In this document: positions 42,230 to 49,076 of the stretch, piece by piece
Numbering within the stretch: position 1 is the stretch's first letter
How the letters are laid out: every line of letters begins with the position of its first letter
Source: an uncultured Collinsella sp.
GTDB lineage: Bacteria > Actinomycetota > Coriobacteriia > Coriobacteriales > Coriobacteriaceae
Direction of reading: 5' to 3'
NCBI GenBank assembly: GCA_900544645.1
Contig: UQWG01000010.1
Location: 1 to 49,076, forward strand
Length of the DNA stretch: 49,076 nt
Position numbers and translations under genes: made by a program
The notes under the pieces: generated by a model
Seen by the model: only the letters and a program-made list of their open reading frames with translations
Databases searched by the model: none
Told to the model about the DNA's origin: nothing

Positions 42230-44045
42230 GTGCCTCGCCTCCTTCCTGGGTCTGGGCTTGCGATGCAGATGCCTCGGTGCCGGCTGCAGCGGTCTCGCCC
42301 GCGTCCTCGCCCTCGGCGCTCATCTTGTTCTGCGAGGTAAAGGTCTCGCGGTAGATCTCGCTCGTCTTGAGCAGCTCGTCGTGGTTGCCGATGTCCTTGA
42401 TGCGGCCGCCCTCCATGACGATGATGCGATCGGCATCCTGCACGGAGCTAATACGCTGGGCAATGATGAGCTTGGTCGTGTTGGGCAGATAACTCGCCAG
42501 GCCCTCGCGGATCTTGGCGTCGGTCTTGGTGTCGACGGCGCTCGTGGAGTCATCCAGGATCAAGATCTTGGGGCGACGCAGCAGGGCACGCGCAATGCAC
42601 AGGCGCTGCTTCTGGCCGCCGGAAACGTTGGAGCCGCCCTGCTCAATCCAGGTGTCGTAGCCCTTGGGGAAGCCGTCGACAAACTCGTCGGCGCAGGCCA
42701 GATGTGCTGCCTCGCGGACTTCCTCGTCGGTGGCGTTCGGGTCGCCCCAGCGCAGGTTTTCGGCGATGGTGCCGCTAAACAGCACGTTTTTCTGCAGCAC
42801 CATGGCTACCTGGTGGCGCAGCGCGTCCAGATCGTAGTTGCGTACGTTCACGCCGCCGACGCGCACGGTGCCTTCGGTGACATCGTACAGGCGGGCGATC
42901 AGATTCACGAGCGTCGACTTGGCCGAGCCGGTGCCGCCGATAATACCGATGGTCTCGCCGCTCTTAATATGCAGGTCGATATCGTCGAGCGCCTGGCGCT
43001 TCGCGTGCTCGGAGTACTTAAAGCTCACGTGGTCAAAGTCGATGGAGCCGTCGGCAACCTCGAGCACGGGCTCGGTCGGGTTGGCGATTGTGGGCTCGGC
43101 GGCAAGCACCTCGGTAATGCGGTGTGCCGACTCGTCGGCCATGGTCACCATGACAAAGATCATCGACAGCTGCATCAGACTCATCAGAATCTGGAAGCCA
43201 TAGGTAAAGATGGAGGAGAGCTGGCCCACGTCGAACAAGGTGCCCTGGCTCGTGATGATGAGCTCGGAGCCCAGGTAGATGATGACGACGAACGCGCCGT
43301 TGACGCAGATGTTCATCATGGGGTTATTGAAGGCGAGCAGCTTTTCGGCGCGGGTGAAGTCCATCTGGACGTCGCGCGCGGCGGTGGCGAACTTCTCTTT
43401 CTCGTAGTCCTGGCGCACGTAACTCTTGACCACGCGCATGCCGGTGACGTTTTCCTCGACGGACTCGTTGAGCGCGTCGTACTTGCGGAACACGCGGGCA
43501 AAGATCGGGCGCACCTTATAGATGATAAAGAACAGGCCAAAGCCCAGCAGCGGAATGATGACCAGGTAGACCATGGCGACGCTGCCGCCCATGGCGTAGG
43601 CCATGGCAAAGGCAAAGACCAACACCAGCGGCGCGCGCACGGCGATGCGGATGAGCATCATAAAGGCCTGCTGCACGTTGTTGATGTCGGTGGTGAGGCG
43701 GGTGACGAGCGAGGAGCTCGAGAACTCATCGATGTTGGCAAAGCTGAACGTCTGGATCTTGTAGAACAGGTCGTGACGCAGGTTCTTGGCGAAGCCGCAG
43801 CTCGCATGACTGCAGGTGACGCCGGCAGCGGCACCAAAAGCGAGCGACGTCAGTGCGATGAGCACCAAAAAGCCCGCGGTGGGAAGCATCTCGGCCACGG
43901 TGGCGCCGTCTTTGATGGCATCGATCAGGTTGGCGGTGATAAATGGAATCAGCATCTCGCAGAGCACCTCGCCAAGCACGAGCAATGGCGTGGCAACGGT
44001 GACTTTCATATAGTCGCGGATGCTTCCCATGAGGGTTTTAATCAT
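42222..44045 (-). CDS. ABC exporter half-transporter, degenerate-site NBD (heterodimer subunit A)
   Basis: 607 residues: membrane domain to about 310, ATPase about 340-575, and a charged Ala/Glu-rich tail. Walker A is IIGGTGSAKSTLVNL and the signature NVSGGQKQR. Walker B reads LILDDSTSAVD, with Asp instead of the catalytic Glu, and the switch position is IIAQRISSV, with Gln instead of His. This pair of changes is the hallmark of the non-hydrolysing half in heterodimeric exporters. It overlaps the MarR gene and the second half-transporter by 8 bp each, forming a tight three-gene operon. Confidence 0.94.
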   Translation of the reverse strand: MIKTLMGSIRDYMKVTVATPLLVLGEVLCEMLIPFITANLIDAIKDGATVAEMLPTAGFLVLIALTSLAFGAAAGVTCSHASCGFAKNLRHDLFYKIQTFSFANIDEFSSSSLVTRLTTDINNVQQAFMMLIRIAVRAPLVLVFAFAMAYAMGGSVAMVYLVIIPLLGFGLFFIIYKVRPIFARVFRKYDALNESVEENVTGMRVVKSYVRQDYEKEKFATAARDVQMDFTRAEKLLAFNNPMMNICVNGAFVVIIYLGSELIITSQGTLFDVGQLSSIFTYGFQILMSLMQLSMIFVMVTMADESAHRITEVLAAEPTIANPTEPVLEVADGSIDFDHVSFKYSEHAKRQALDDIDLHIKSGETIGIIGGTGSAKSTLVNLIARLYDVTEGTVRVGGVNVRNYDLDALRHQVAMVLQKNVLFSGTIAENLRWGDPNATDEEVREAAHLACADEFVDGFPKGYDTWIEQGGSNVSGGQKQRLCIARALLRRPKILILDDSTSAVDTKTDAKIREGLASYLPNTTKLIIAQRISSVQDADRIIVMEGGRIKDIGNHDELLKTSEIYRETFTSQNKMSAEGEDAGETAAAGTEASASQAQTQEGGEAHE

Positions 44046-44541
44046 CCAGTTCCTCCCAGGTTACACGGATTTTCTCGAGCATTTCGGCGAGCTGCTCGCG
44101 CTCGTCGTGGGTGAGCGCGCTAAAGGCCTGCTCTCTAAAGCGGATGCGGGCCGCCTGCTCAACGCGGGCCTTTTCCCATCCCGCATCGGTCAGGCGGATG
44201 GTGAGCTGCCGACGGTCTTTGGGATTGCGACTGCGCTCGATAAGACCGCCCAGTTCGAGCTTGGACAGAATCTCGGAAAGGGACCCCGGCTTGAGGTCGA
44301 AGTGCATGCCGAGCTCCTGTTGGGACAGCTCGCCGGTCGGCTGCTTGGCGAGTAGGCAGACAATAGGCGCCTTGCCAGATATGCCGCCGCCGTGAAAATG
44401 CATGTAATGGCCGCAAAACCCCAGCCCATGGAGGATTCTCTTGGCGAGACGGTCCTCCTTGGACTGAGTCTCGGGCTCGTCTACCGGCTGCGAGGGGTCG
44501 TCGCCGGGTTCATGCGGATGGGTGTGTGGTTCAACACACAT
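44038..44541 (-). CDS. MarR-family transcriptional regulator
   Basis: 167 residues. The first 40 are His/Pro/Glu-rich (PHTHPHEPGDDPS) and may bind metal. The winged helix spans about 60-150 with LSQQELGMHFDLKPGSLSEILSKLELGGLIER and the wing NPKDRRQLTIRLTDAG, which is diagnostic for MarR. It is the first gene of the ABC exporter operon, with an inverted repeat upstream that is probably its operator. A His/Cys-containing segment (GFCGHYMHFHGGG) adds to the impression of metal or redox sensing, which is inference. Confidence 0.93.
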   Translation of the reverse strand: MCVEPHTHPHEPGDDPSQPVDEPETQSKEDRLAKRILHGLGFCGHYMHFHGGGISGKAPIVCLLAKQPTGELSQQELGMHFDLKPGSLSEILSKLELGGLIERSRNPKDRRQLTIRLTDAGWEKARVEQAARIRFREQAFSALTHDEREQLAEMLEKIRVTWEELDD

Positions 44542-44562
44542 ATCTAATCTTCGCTCCTTTCT

Positions 44563-44598
44563 TTAGTTAGGTAGTGGAATTGTTTTGTGCCTAACTAA
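44563..44598. promoter_or_regulatory. Candidate MarR operator
   Basis: TTAGTTAGG (44563-44571) and CCTAACTAA (44590-44598) form a perfect 9-bp inverted repeat 18 bases apart, centred about 40 bases before the MarR start. The spacing suits either one dimer over the outer arms or two half-bound dimers. Confidence 0.65.
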
Positions 44599-44752
44599 TC
44601 TAGGAGCATGAGAAATGAATGTCAAGGTACCAAACTAGTGGTTACGCGGTTTTACCAAACCGCGTAACGGCTCGACGCTGCAAACGCTCCCTGCGCTACA
44701 CTTAGTCGCACTGTGGCGCTGCTGCGCCGTGCCCGAACCAAGGGAGACCCTC

Positions 44753-45577
44753 ATGAAGAACACTCAGCTGCTGCTGATCAACGATATGTGCGGCTACGGC
44801 AAGGTTGCGCTTTCCGCCATGCTGCCGGTGCTGTCGCACATGGGTTACCGTATCCACAATCTGCCGACGGCACTTGTGTCCGATACGCTCAACTATCCCA
44901 AGTTCTACATCCATGACACCACCGAGTACGTGCGCCAGAGCCTCGCCATCTGGGAGGATCTCGGCTTTGAGTTCGACGCCATCTCCACCGGCTTTATCGT
45001 GACCGAGGAAGAGACGCGCATTATTTCGGACTTCTGCCACCGTCGCGCGCAAAAGGGCACCAAGGTGTTCGTCGACCCCATCATGGGCGACAACGGCAAG
45101 CTCTACGCCGGCGTGCCCGAGTCCACGATCGGCCTCATGCGCAGCCTGCTCGAGTGCGCCGACTATGCGGTGCCAAACTACACCGAGGCGTGCCTGCTCA
45201 CCGATACGCCCATTGCCGAGCAAATCACGCCCGATAAGGGCCGCGCTCTTGTGGATGCCGTGCGTGCCTTGGGCGCCAAGTCGGTGGTCATTACGAGCGC
45301 TGTGGTCGACGGTGCGAATGTCGTCATCGGTTACGACCATGTGGCGGGGGAGTACTTTACGATTCCCTTCGACCTGATCCCGGTCTACTTCCCGGGCACG
45401 GGCGACACGTTCTCGGCGGTGCTCGTCGGCCGCGTTATGGCAGGTTGGAGTCTGCAGCGCGCGACGAGCGATGCCATGCGCGTGGTAGCCGAGCTTATCG
45501 AGCGCAATGCCGACCAGGAGGATAAGTCCGCCGGCCTTCCCATCGAGGCCTGCCTGGATGTGATTGACCATGAGTAA
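44753..45577 (+). CDS. pdxY: Pyridoxal/pyridoxamine kinase (PfkB/ThiD fold)
   Basis: 274 residues from ATG 44753 with AGGGAGA upstream. The N-terminus LLINDMCGYGKVALSAMLPVLSHMG matches the PdxY/PdxK family, the substrate loop is TGFIVTEEETRIIS, and the catalytic site is YFPGTGDTFSAVLVGR with the Asp of GTGD. Such kinases phosphorylate pyridoxal, pyridoxamine or pyridoxine in the B6 salvage pathway. The next gene starts inside its last codons. No other B6 gene is in the window, so a specialised related substrate cannot be excluded. Confidence 0.9.
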   Translation: MKNTQLLLINDMCGYGKVALSAMLPVLSHMGYRIHNLPTALVSDTLNYPKFYIHDTTEYVRQSLAIWEDLGFEFDAISTGFIVTEEETRIISDFCHRRAQKGTKVFVDPIMGDNGKLYAGVPESTIGLMRSLLECADYAVPNYTEACLLTDTPIAEQITPDKGRALVDAVRALGAKSVVITSAVVDGANVVIGYDHVAGEYFTIPFDLIPVYFPGTGDTFSAVLVGRVMAGWSLQRATSDAMRVVAELIERNADQEDKSAGLPIEACLDVIDHE

Positions 45578-45899
45578 CGCCGACGAGAGCAGTACCGAGG
45601 CGGCGGGCGAGAACAAGCCGCTCGGCGCGCCGCGTGGCAAGCGTCCGCGTATTCGCATTAGCTGCGTGGACCAGCTGGGCACATGCCGCTGCCATCACGG
45701 GCACAAGCCGGGTGACGTCTTCGACTTCGACCGCGACCGCGGCAAGATGTGCGCCATGGCCTGCCATGTGGGCTTTCCCTATATCGACATCCTGCGCTAT
45801 GGCGGTACCGTGCCCGGCAACGAGCCCGGCACGGCAAAGTTCTGCTGTCCCGAGGTCGATACGTTGAACGTCTGGCTCGCCGAGATCGTCGACGAGTAG
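45570..45899 (+). CDS. TIGR04076-like small cysteine-rich protein
   Basis: 109 residues from ATG 45570, overlapping the pyridoxal kinase stop by 8 bp (ATGAGTAA), so translation is coupled. It has a cluster of Cys and His (SCVDQLGTCRCHHGHKPGD, then MCAMACH, then KFCCPE) in the order seen in TIGR04076 proteins: a GD-containing strand, a Cys-rich middle and a CPE/CPD near the end. It may bind a metal or an Fe-S group. The function is unknown in the family. Its coupling to a cofactor kinase suggests a joint task, but this is context only. Confidence 0.8.
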   Translation: MSNADESSTEAAGENKPLGAPRGKRPRIRISCVDQLGTCRCHHGHKPGDVFDFDRDRGKMCAMACHVGFPYIDILRYGGTVPGNEPGTAKFCCPEVDTLNVWLAEIVDE

Positions 45900-45902
45900 T
45901 TG

Positions 45903-45966
45903 AGCGTGGATTTTCTCCCGTTTAGAGCGCGCTTGAACGCTCAAAGTGGGAGATCATCCACGCTCG
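45903..45966. repeat. Nested foldback between convergent genes
   Basis: GAGCGTGGATTTTCTCCC at the left pairs with GGGAGATCATCCACGCTC at the right (a few mismatches near the middle), with an inner dyad AGAGCG/CGCTC. It begins 4 bases after the TIGR04076-like stop and may end that transcript and the converging phosphatase transcript. Confidence 0.75.
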
Positions 45967-46010
45967 TTTTATGCCGATGGCGTGGCACGTGCGTCCGCGT
46001 GCTCGCTTGC

Positions 46011-46457
46011 CTATAACTGCTCGAGCATGGCCGTGCAGCCGGCGAGCACATCGCGGTAGGTGGCATCGAAGTTGCCGGTGTACCAGGGATCGGCCACGTC
46101 GCCGGGGCGATCGGTCCAATCGAGCAGGCGCGAGATCTTGCCATCGGGGTCGCTGCCAAAAATGCGACGCAGACCTCGCGCGTTCTCGGCATCCATATAG
46201 ACAATGTGGTCCCAGTTACCATACTCTGCGCGACGCACCTGGCGGGCGCGGTGCGCAACGACGGGAATCCCGACTTCACGCAGCTTGGCAACGGTGCCAC
46301 GATGCGGCGGATTGCCGATCTCCTCGGTCGACGTTGCAGCGGAATCAATGACAAACTCCGCCTCGCGTCCAGCGCGGCGCACCAGCTCGGTAAACACCGA
46401 CTCAGCCATCGTCGAGCGGCAGATATTCCCATGGCAGATAAACAGTACACGTTGCAT
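46011..46457 (-). CDS. Low-molecular-weight protein-tyrosine phosphatase
   Basis: 148 residues from ATG 46457; a GAAAGGAAAC site lies just upstream. The active-site loop VLFICHGNICRSTMAE has the CX5R motif (Cys8 and Arg14), and the general acid is in VADPWYTG (Asp-Pro). Length and both motifs are typical. It removes phosphate from tyrosine (or arginine) residues. In Gram-positives such enzymes often act with bacterial tyrosine kinases on capsule synthesis, but none are seen here; it stands between a foldback element and an MFS gene, transcribed in the same direction as the latter. Confidence 0.95.
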   Translation of the reverse strand: MQRVLFICHGNICRSTMAESVFTELVRRAGREAEFVIDSAATSTEEIGNPPHRGTVAKLREVGIPVVAHRARQVRRAEYGNWDHIVYMDAENARGLRRIFGSDPDGKISRLLDWTDRPGDVADPWYTGNFDATYRDVLAGCTAMLEQL

Positions 46458-46502
46458 ATGCGGTTTCCTTTCGATCGCCATCATCGAGCTCGAGTATCGC
46501 AT

Positions 46503-47744
46503 CTACGCCTGCGCCCTCGCCCGCTTGCGCTCCCAGCGAGCCAACTTAATCGTCACCAGCGTGAGCGCCCAGGCCACAAGCGAGAACACGGCACCGACCG
46601 CGCCAACGTAGGCAATGCCAGCTCCGCTTACCACGGCGCCGCCCACCGCGGTGCCAAACGAAATGCCGACATTAAACGCCATGGGTTCTACCGAGCTCGC
46701 GAGCACCATCGACTTGGGGTGGCGGCTGCGTGCCACGTCCATAAAGTGCGTGATGCACGACACCGAGAACAGGTACATGAGCATCGCCAGGCTAAAGACA
46801 AAGACAAGTGCGAGCGGCATGGCAGCGCCTACGGCAAACAGCCCAAACAATGCCGCCGCCTGCAGCACAAACGTCACAAGCAGCGCCTTCATGCCAAAGC
46901 GCGCATCGATCCATCCGCCCAGGATGTTCGAGACCAGGCAGAACACGCCGTAGGCCATAAGCGTGGTACTGGCTTCGACCGTGCCCATGCCCAGCACCTG
47001 CTCAAGATAAGGCGTCACGTAGCCGTAGAACACATAGACCGACCCCACGCCAAACAAGAAGATGAGCATGCCAGTGATGATGCTCGGCTCGCGCAGCAGA
47101 CCCGCCTGCTCGCGAAAGGTGGCAGGCTCGTCGGTTTGCCCGGCGCGCGGCATAAACGCCACGAGCGCTCCGCAGATCAAAACGGCAAAGGCCAGCGTGC
47201 CGTACATGGCCACGTGCCAATCGAGCGTGTCGGCCACAAATTTGCCAATCGAGGTCACAAAGACCATCGCCACGGAAAACGCACCGTACACTACCGAGAT
47301 GGCAAGCGAAGTTTGCTGCGGGGACAGAAGCTCAGGGATGTACGTCACGCCTACGGCGAGCAGTGCGCCCGAGACGGAGCCCAGGACAATGCGCGAGATA
47401 AAGAGCACCTGGAAGTTGGGCGCCAACGCCATGACCAGGTTGCCGAGCACAAAGACGATGCTGTAGCACACGAGCAGCTGGTAGCGGCGAAAACGCCCCG
47501 TGCTGAGCGCGAGCACCGGCGTCGCGATAGCGTAGACCAGTGCGAACACGCTAATAAGTTGGCCTGCGGTGGCAAGCGATACGCCGAGTTCCGTTGCCAA
47601 GTCACTTTCGATGCCGATGACCACGAACTCGGAGCAGCCGAGCGAGAATCCCAACAGCACGAGCAGCGCCAGGCAGAGCTTGGTGCGCGCAGGGGAGAGC
47701 GCGGCGGCGGTTGACTTACTTTTAGGCGTGGTTGCGGCGATCAA
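46503..47744 (-). CDS. MFS exporter, DHA1 family
   Basis: 413 residues. TTG 47744 is taken as start because TTGGAG lies 8 bases upstream and the first helix follows soon after; the open frame continues far upstream without coding character. There are twelve helices, with the DHA1 patterns GCSEFVVIGIESDLATELGVSLATAGQLIS and FRRYQLLVCYSIVFVLGNLVMALA. Members export sugars, drugs or amino acids (AraJ/YdhP-like). The phosphatase gene lies 45 bases downstream on the same strand, so they could share a transcript. Substrate unknown. Confidence 0.9.
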   Translation of the reverse strand: MIAATTPKSKSTAAALSPARTKLCLALLVLLGFSLGCSEFVVIGIESDLATELGVSLATAGQLISVFALVYAIATPVLALSTGRFRRYQLLVCYSIVFVLGNLVMALAPNFQVLFISRIVLGSVSGALLAVGVTYIPELLSPQQTSLAISVVYGAFSVAMVFVTSIGKFVADTLDWHVAMYGTLAFAVLICGALVAFMPRAGQTDEPATFREQAGLLREPSIITGMLIFLFGVGSVYVFYGYVTPYLEQVLGMGTVEASTTLMAYGVFCLVSNILGGWIDARFGMKALLVTFVLQAAALFGLFAVGAAMPLALVFVFSLAMLMYLFSVSCITHFMDVARSRHPKSMVLASSVEPMAFNVGISFGTAVGGAVVSGAGIAYVGAVGAVFSLVAWALTLVTIKLARWERKRARAQA

Positions 47745-47801
47745 GGTTGTCACTCCAATGTCGCATTGATAAGCGGGATTCAATCCCTGCAACTCTAACA
47801 G

Positions 47802-47834
47802 AATGTGACAAAGGGGCAGTCCCTTTGTCACATT
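47802..47834. repeat. Dispersed hairpin repeat, copy 4
   Basis: AATGTGACAAAGGG, loop GCAGT, CCCTTTGTCACATT: 14-bp perfect stem between divergent genes, so it cannot be a terminator for either. This supports a mobile or structural role rather than a terminator role for the family. Confidence 0.9.
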
Positions 47835-47860
47835 GCGCTGCCGGCCAGTCGCCCAAACCA

Positions 47861-47913
47861 TCACAACATTCGATGAAAATCTCGAAAACGAGGAAAAGCG
47901 TCGAATGTTGTGA
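47861..47913. repeat. Nested foldback in the divergent spacer
   Basis: TCACAACATTCGA (47861-47873) pairs perfectly with TCGAATGTTGTGA (47901-47913); the 27-base loop contains a second hairpin CTCG-AAAA-CGAG. It lies in the promoter region shared by the MFS gene and the gene at 48006. Confidence 0.82.
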
Positions 47914-48005
47914 CGGTTTTCGTGTCCGGCGCGGGTGAGCTTCGGTGTCGTCTGGGGGTATAAGACTAGCGAGTGTTTATTTGCGAGGCCTAAGGGGCGC
48001 CCCGT

Positions 48006-48872
48006 ATGGATATCGATAACTTTGAATGGTGGTATAGCGAGGGTGAGGCTCCGGACGAGGGGTGGGACGAGCCCGCGCCGCGTGACGTGTCGAGCGACGA
48101 GGACGAGACCGGCAACGCCGCCGCCGACTCGGACGCCGCCCTCGACCCCGTCGAGCCCCTGACCTTCGAACAAGCTTGGGCCCAGGCCGAGGCAGACGAG
48201 GCCAAGGCCGACGCTACGGCCACGCTCGGCGAGCCAGCCGACATGTCGATCTCGCCGGCAAAGACCCCGCAGCCGCGCCACACTATCGATCCCGACAGCA
48301 CGGCATCCTTCAGCATTCTCGACGTGCCCTCGCAGGGCGCTCAGGCGCCCGCACCCACACGTCGCCCCAATCTGTCTCGCGAGGAAGATGCAGGACGCCG
48401 CTCGCCGCTCGGCCCCATCCTTATCGCCTTTATGGCCGGCGTTATCGCCTGCTCGGTAATTGGAAACGTCTGGAGCCATGTCGAGCAGCAGCGAAAAGAC
48501 GCCGCCAAGGTCGAGATGTCTGTCGAGCAATCGCTCGGCCGCACGCGCTCGGTACATGTGTCGGTCGAGGTCAAGGACGGCGCGACGTGGGACACCGCGC
48601 GCGGCGACAGCCAAATGCTCATCCACATCGTGGGGCGCACGCTCAAAGGGCAGACGATTGACGAGTATCAATACGTCAATTCCGCTGGTGACGGCATCGA
48701 GCTCAAGCCTGGCGACTACGAGCTCACGGTCGATGAACCGCCCGTCGCCACCGACGGCACGCGCTTCCGCGCCTCAAAGCGCATGGTTCCCGTGAACTTT
48801 AACTCACAGGCGCCCGACATGGTCGACACCACACCGCAGGGCGGGTTCGACCTTTACGTAGATACCCAGTAG
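48006..48872 (+). CDS. Acidic single-pass membrane protein, unknown
   Basis: 288 residues. Residues 1-130 are very acidic and Ala/Asp/Glu-rich (SSDEDETGNAAADSDAALD) with a Trp-rich start (FEWWYSEGE). Residues about 138-158 form one membrane helix preceded by RR, and the remaining 130 residues are probably outside. The outer part has alternating strands (RSVHVSVEVKDGATW, MLIHIVGRTLKGQ) suggesting a small beta domain. The ribosome site is weak (AAGGGGCG). I do not recognise the family. The inside-acidic, outside-beta plan suggests a cell-envelope or division-related factor, but nothing here proves it. Confidence 0.8.
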   Translation: MDIDNFEWWYSEGEAPDEGWDEPAPRDVSSDEDETGNAAADSDAALDPVEPLTFEQAWAQAEADEAKADATATLGEPADMSISPAKTPQPRHTIDPDSTASFSILDVPSQGAQAPAPTRRPNLSREEDAGRRSPLGPILIAFMAGVIACSVIGNVWSHVEQQRKDAAKVEMSVEQSLGRTRSVHVSVEVKDGATWDTARGDSQMLIHIVGRTLKGQTIDEYQYVNSAGDGIELKPGDYELTVDEPPVATDGTRFRASKRMVPVNFNSQAPDMVDTTPQGGFDLYVDTQ

Positions 48873-48985
48873 GCGCTCGCCGCTCATTCCGCTATGGCTA
48901 CTCAATAATCGCCTGCCGTCCCGTCCCACCGCCAAGAGTGGGACAATAGCCCTCGACACTATTGTTTACTTTTGGAGGAAGTAGC

Positions 48986-49076
48986 ATGTCTACCGTCACT
49001 ACCATCAAGCGCGGCGGCCTCACCGCGGCCATCGATTCCATGGGCGCCCAGCTCACGAGCCTTGCTCTCAACGGCA
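48986..49076 (+). CDS. Aldose 1-epimerase-like protein, partial (cut by window end)
   Basis: Only about 30 codons are present, starting at ATG 48986 with a good GGAGGAAG site. The readable part, LTAAIDSMGAQLTSLALNG, matches the first strands of aldose-1-epimerase/GalM-like proteins (usual pattern VxISxxGAELxSL). It probably converts sugar anomers in the cytoplasm. The remainder lies outside the window, so catalytic residues cannot be checked. Confidence 0.65.
   Translation, partial: MSTVTTIKRGGLTAAIDSMGAQLTSLALNG

Noticed and set aside
42165..44114. A 649-codon plus-strand frame opposite the ABC genes
   Set aside because: Shadow of the two half-transporters, which have all catalytic motifs on the other strand.
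46206..47714. A 502-codon plus-strand frame opposite the phosphatase and MFS genes
   Set aside because: It overlaps two recognised genes and is His/Arg/Lys-rich, unlike a real protein of this organism.

Overview
The window is a 49 kb piece of a high-GC, Gram-positive chromosome. Several features point to a gut Coriobacteriia genome, most probably Collinsella. These are actinobacterial-type LAxTG wall-sorting signals, a SipW/TasA-like secretion cluster, an LTA-synthase-like sulfatase, ascorbate-type PTS genes and an OFA-type transporter. The genus is inferred from gene content and not proven. The first 48 bases are not genomic: they read as the end of an Illumina P7 primer, an i7 index and the Nextera/Tn5 read-2 adapter, so the contig begins in library adapter.

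Layout. 330-9121 (+) is a surface-structure locus: a SipW-type signal peptidase, three small secreted proteins with SipW-type N-termini, a 1,818-residue adhesin with InlB/Listeria-Bacteroides-type repeats, and a small LAATG wall-anchored protein. 9122-14470 holds a second large LANTG-anchored surface protein (9898-13990). It is broken by a one-base frameshift at a C6 tract and bracketed by two arrays of ~62-bp hairpin units. 14522-16837 (-) is an LTA-synthase-like sulfatase. 17037-22790 (+) carries a nitroreductase, the K+ transporter Kup, a tiny membrane protein and a KdpD/KdpE-like two-component pair. 22886-25453 (-) is RlmKL with an apparently dead RlmL half, followed by a HAD phosphatase (+).

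26403-31552 is a sugar-uptake locus: a divergent DeoR regulator, an Fsa/transaldolase-like aldolase, and PTS EIIA, EIIB and EIIC of ascorbate type. A second, closely related aldolase copy sits behind its own operator-rich promoter. 31933-34080 (-) is Tex. 34491-37806 (-) is an SDR / OFA-type MFS / Gfo-Idh-MocA cluster with a divergent LysR gene (38040-38918), suggesting polyol, sugar-acid or organic-acid use. A membrane diguanylate cyclase follows. Next comes a MarR-controlled heterodimeric ABC exporter (40310-44541, -), then a pyridoxal-kinase-like gene coupled to a TIGR04076-like gene, an LMW phosphotyrosine phosphatase, an MFS exporter, an acidic membrane protein and the first 30 codons of an aldose-1-epimerase-like gene.

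Two themes stand out. The first is the surface locus, which looks like a complete machine: dedicated peptidase, fibre-like subunits, a giant adhesin and a wall anchor. The second is the very high density of foldback (inverted-repeat) elements between genes, in several unrelated sequence families. Some double as terminators, one family recurs four times, and one forms the two tandem arrays around the frameshifted adhesin. No tRNA, rRNA, CRISPR array, intact insertion sequence or prophage was seen.
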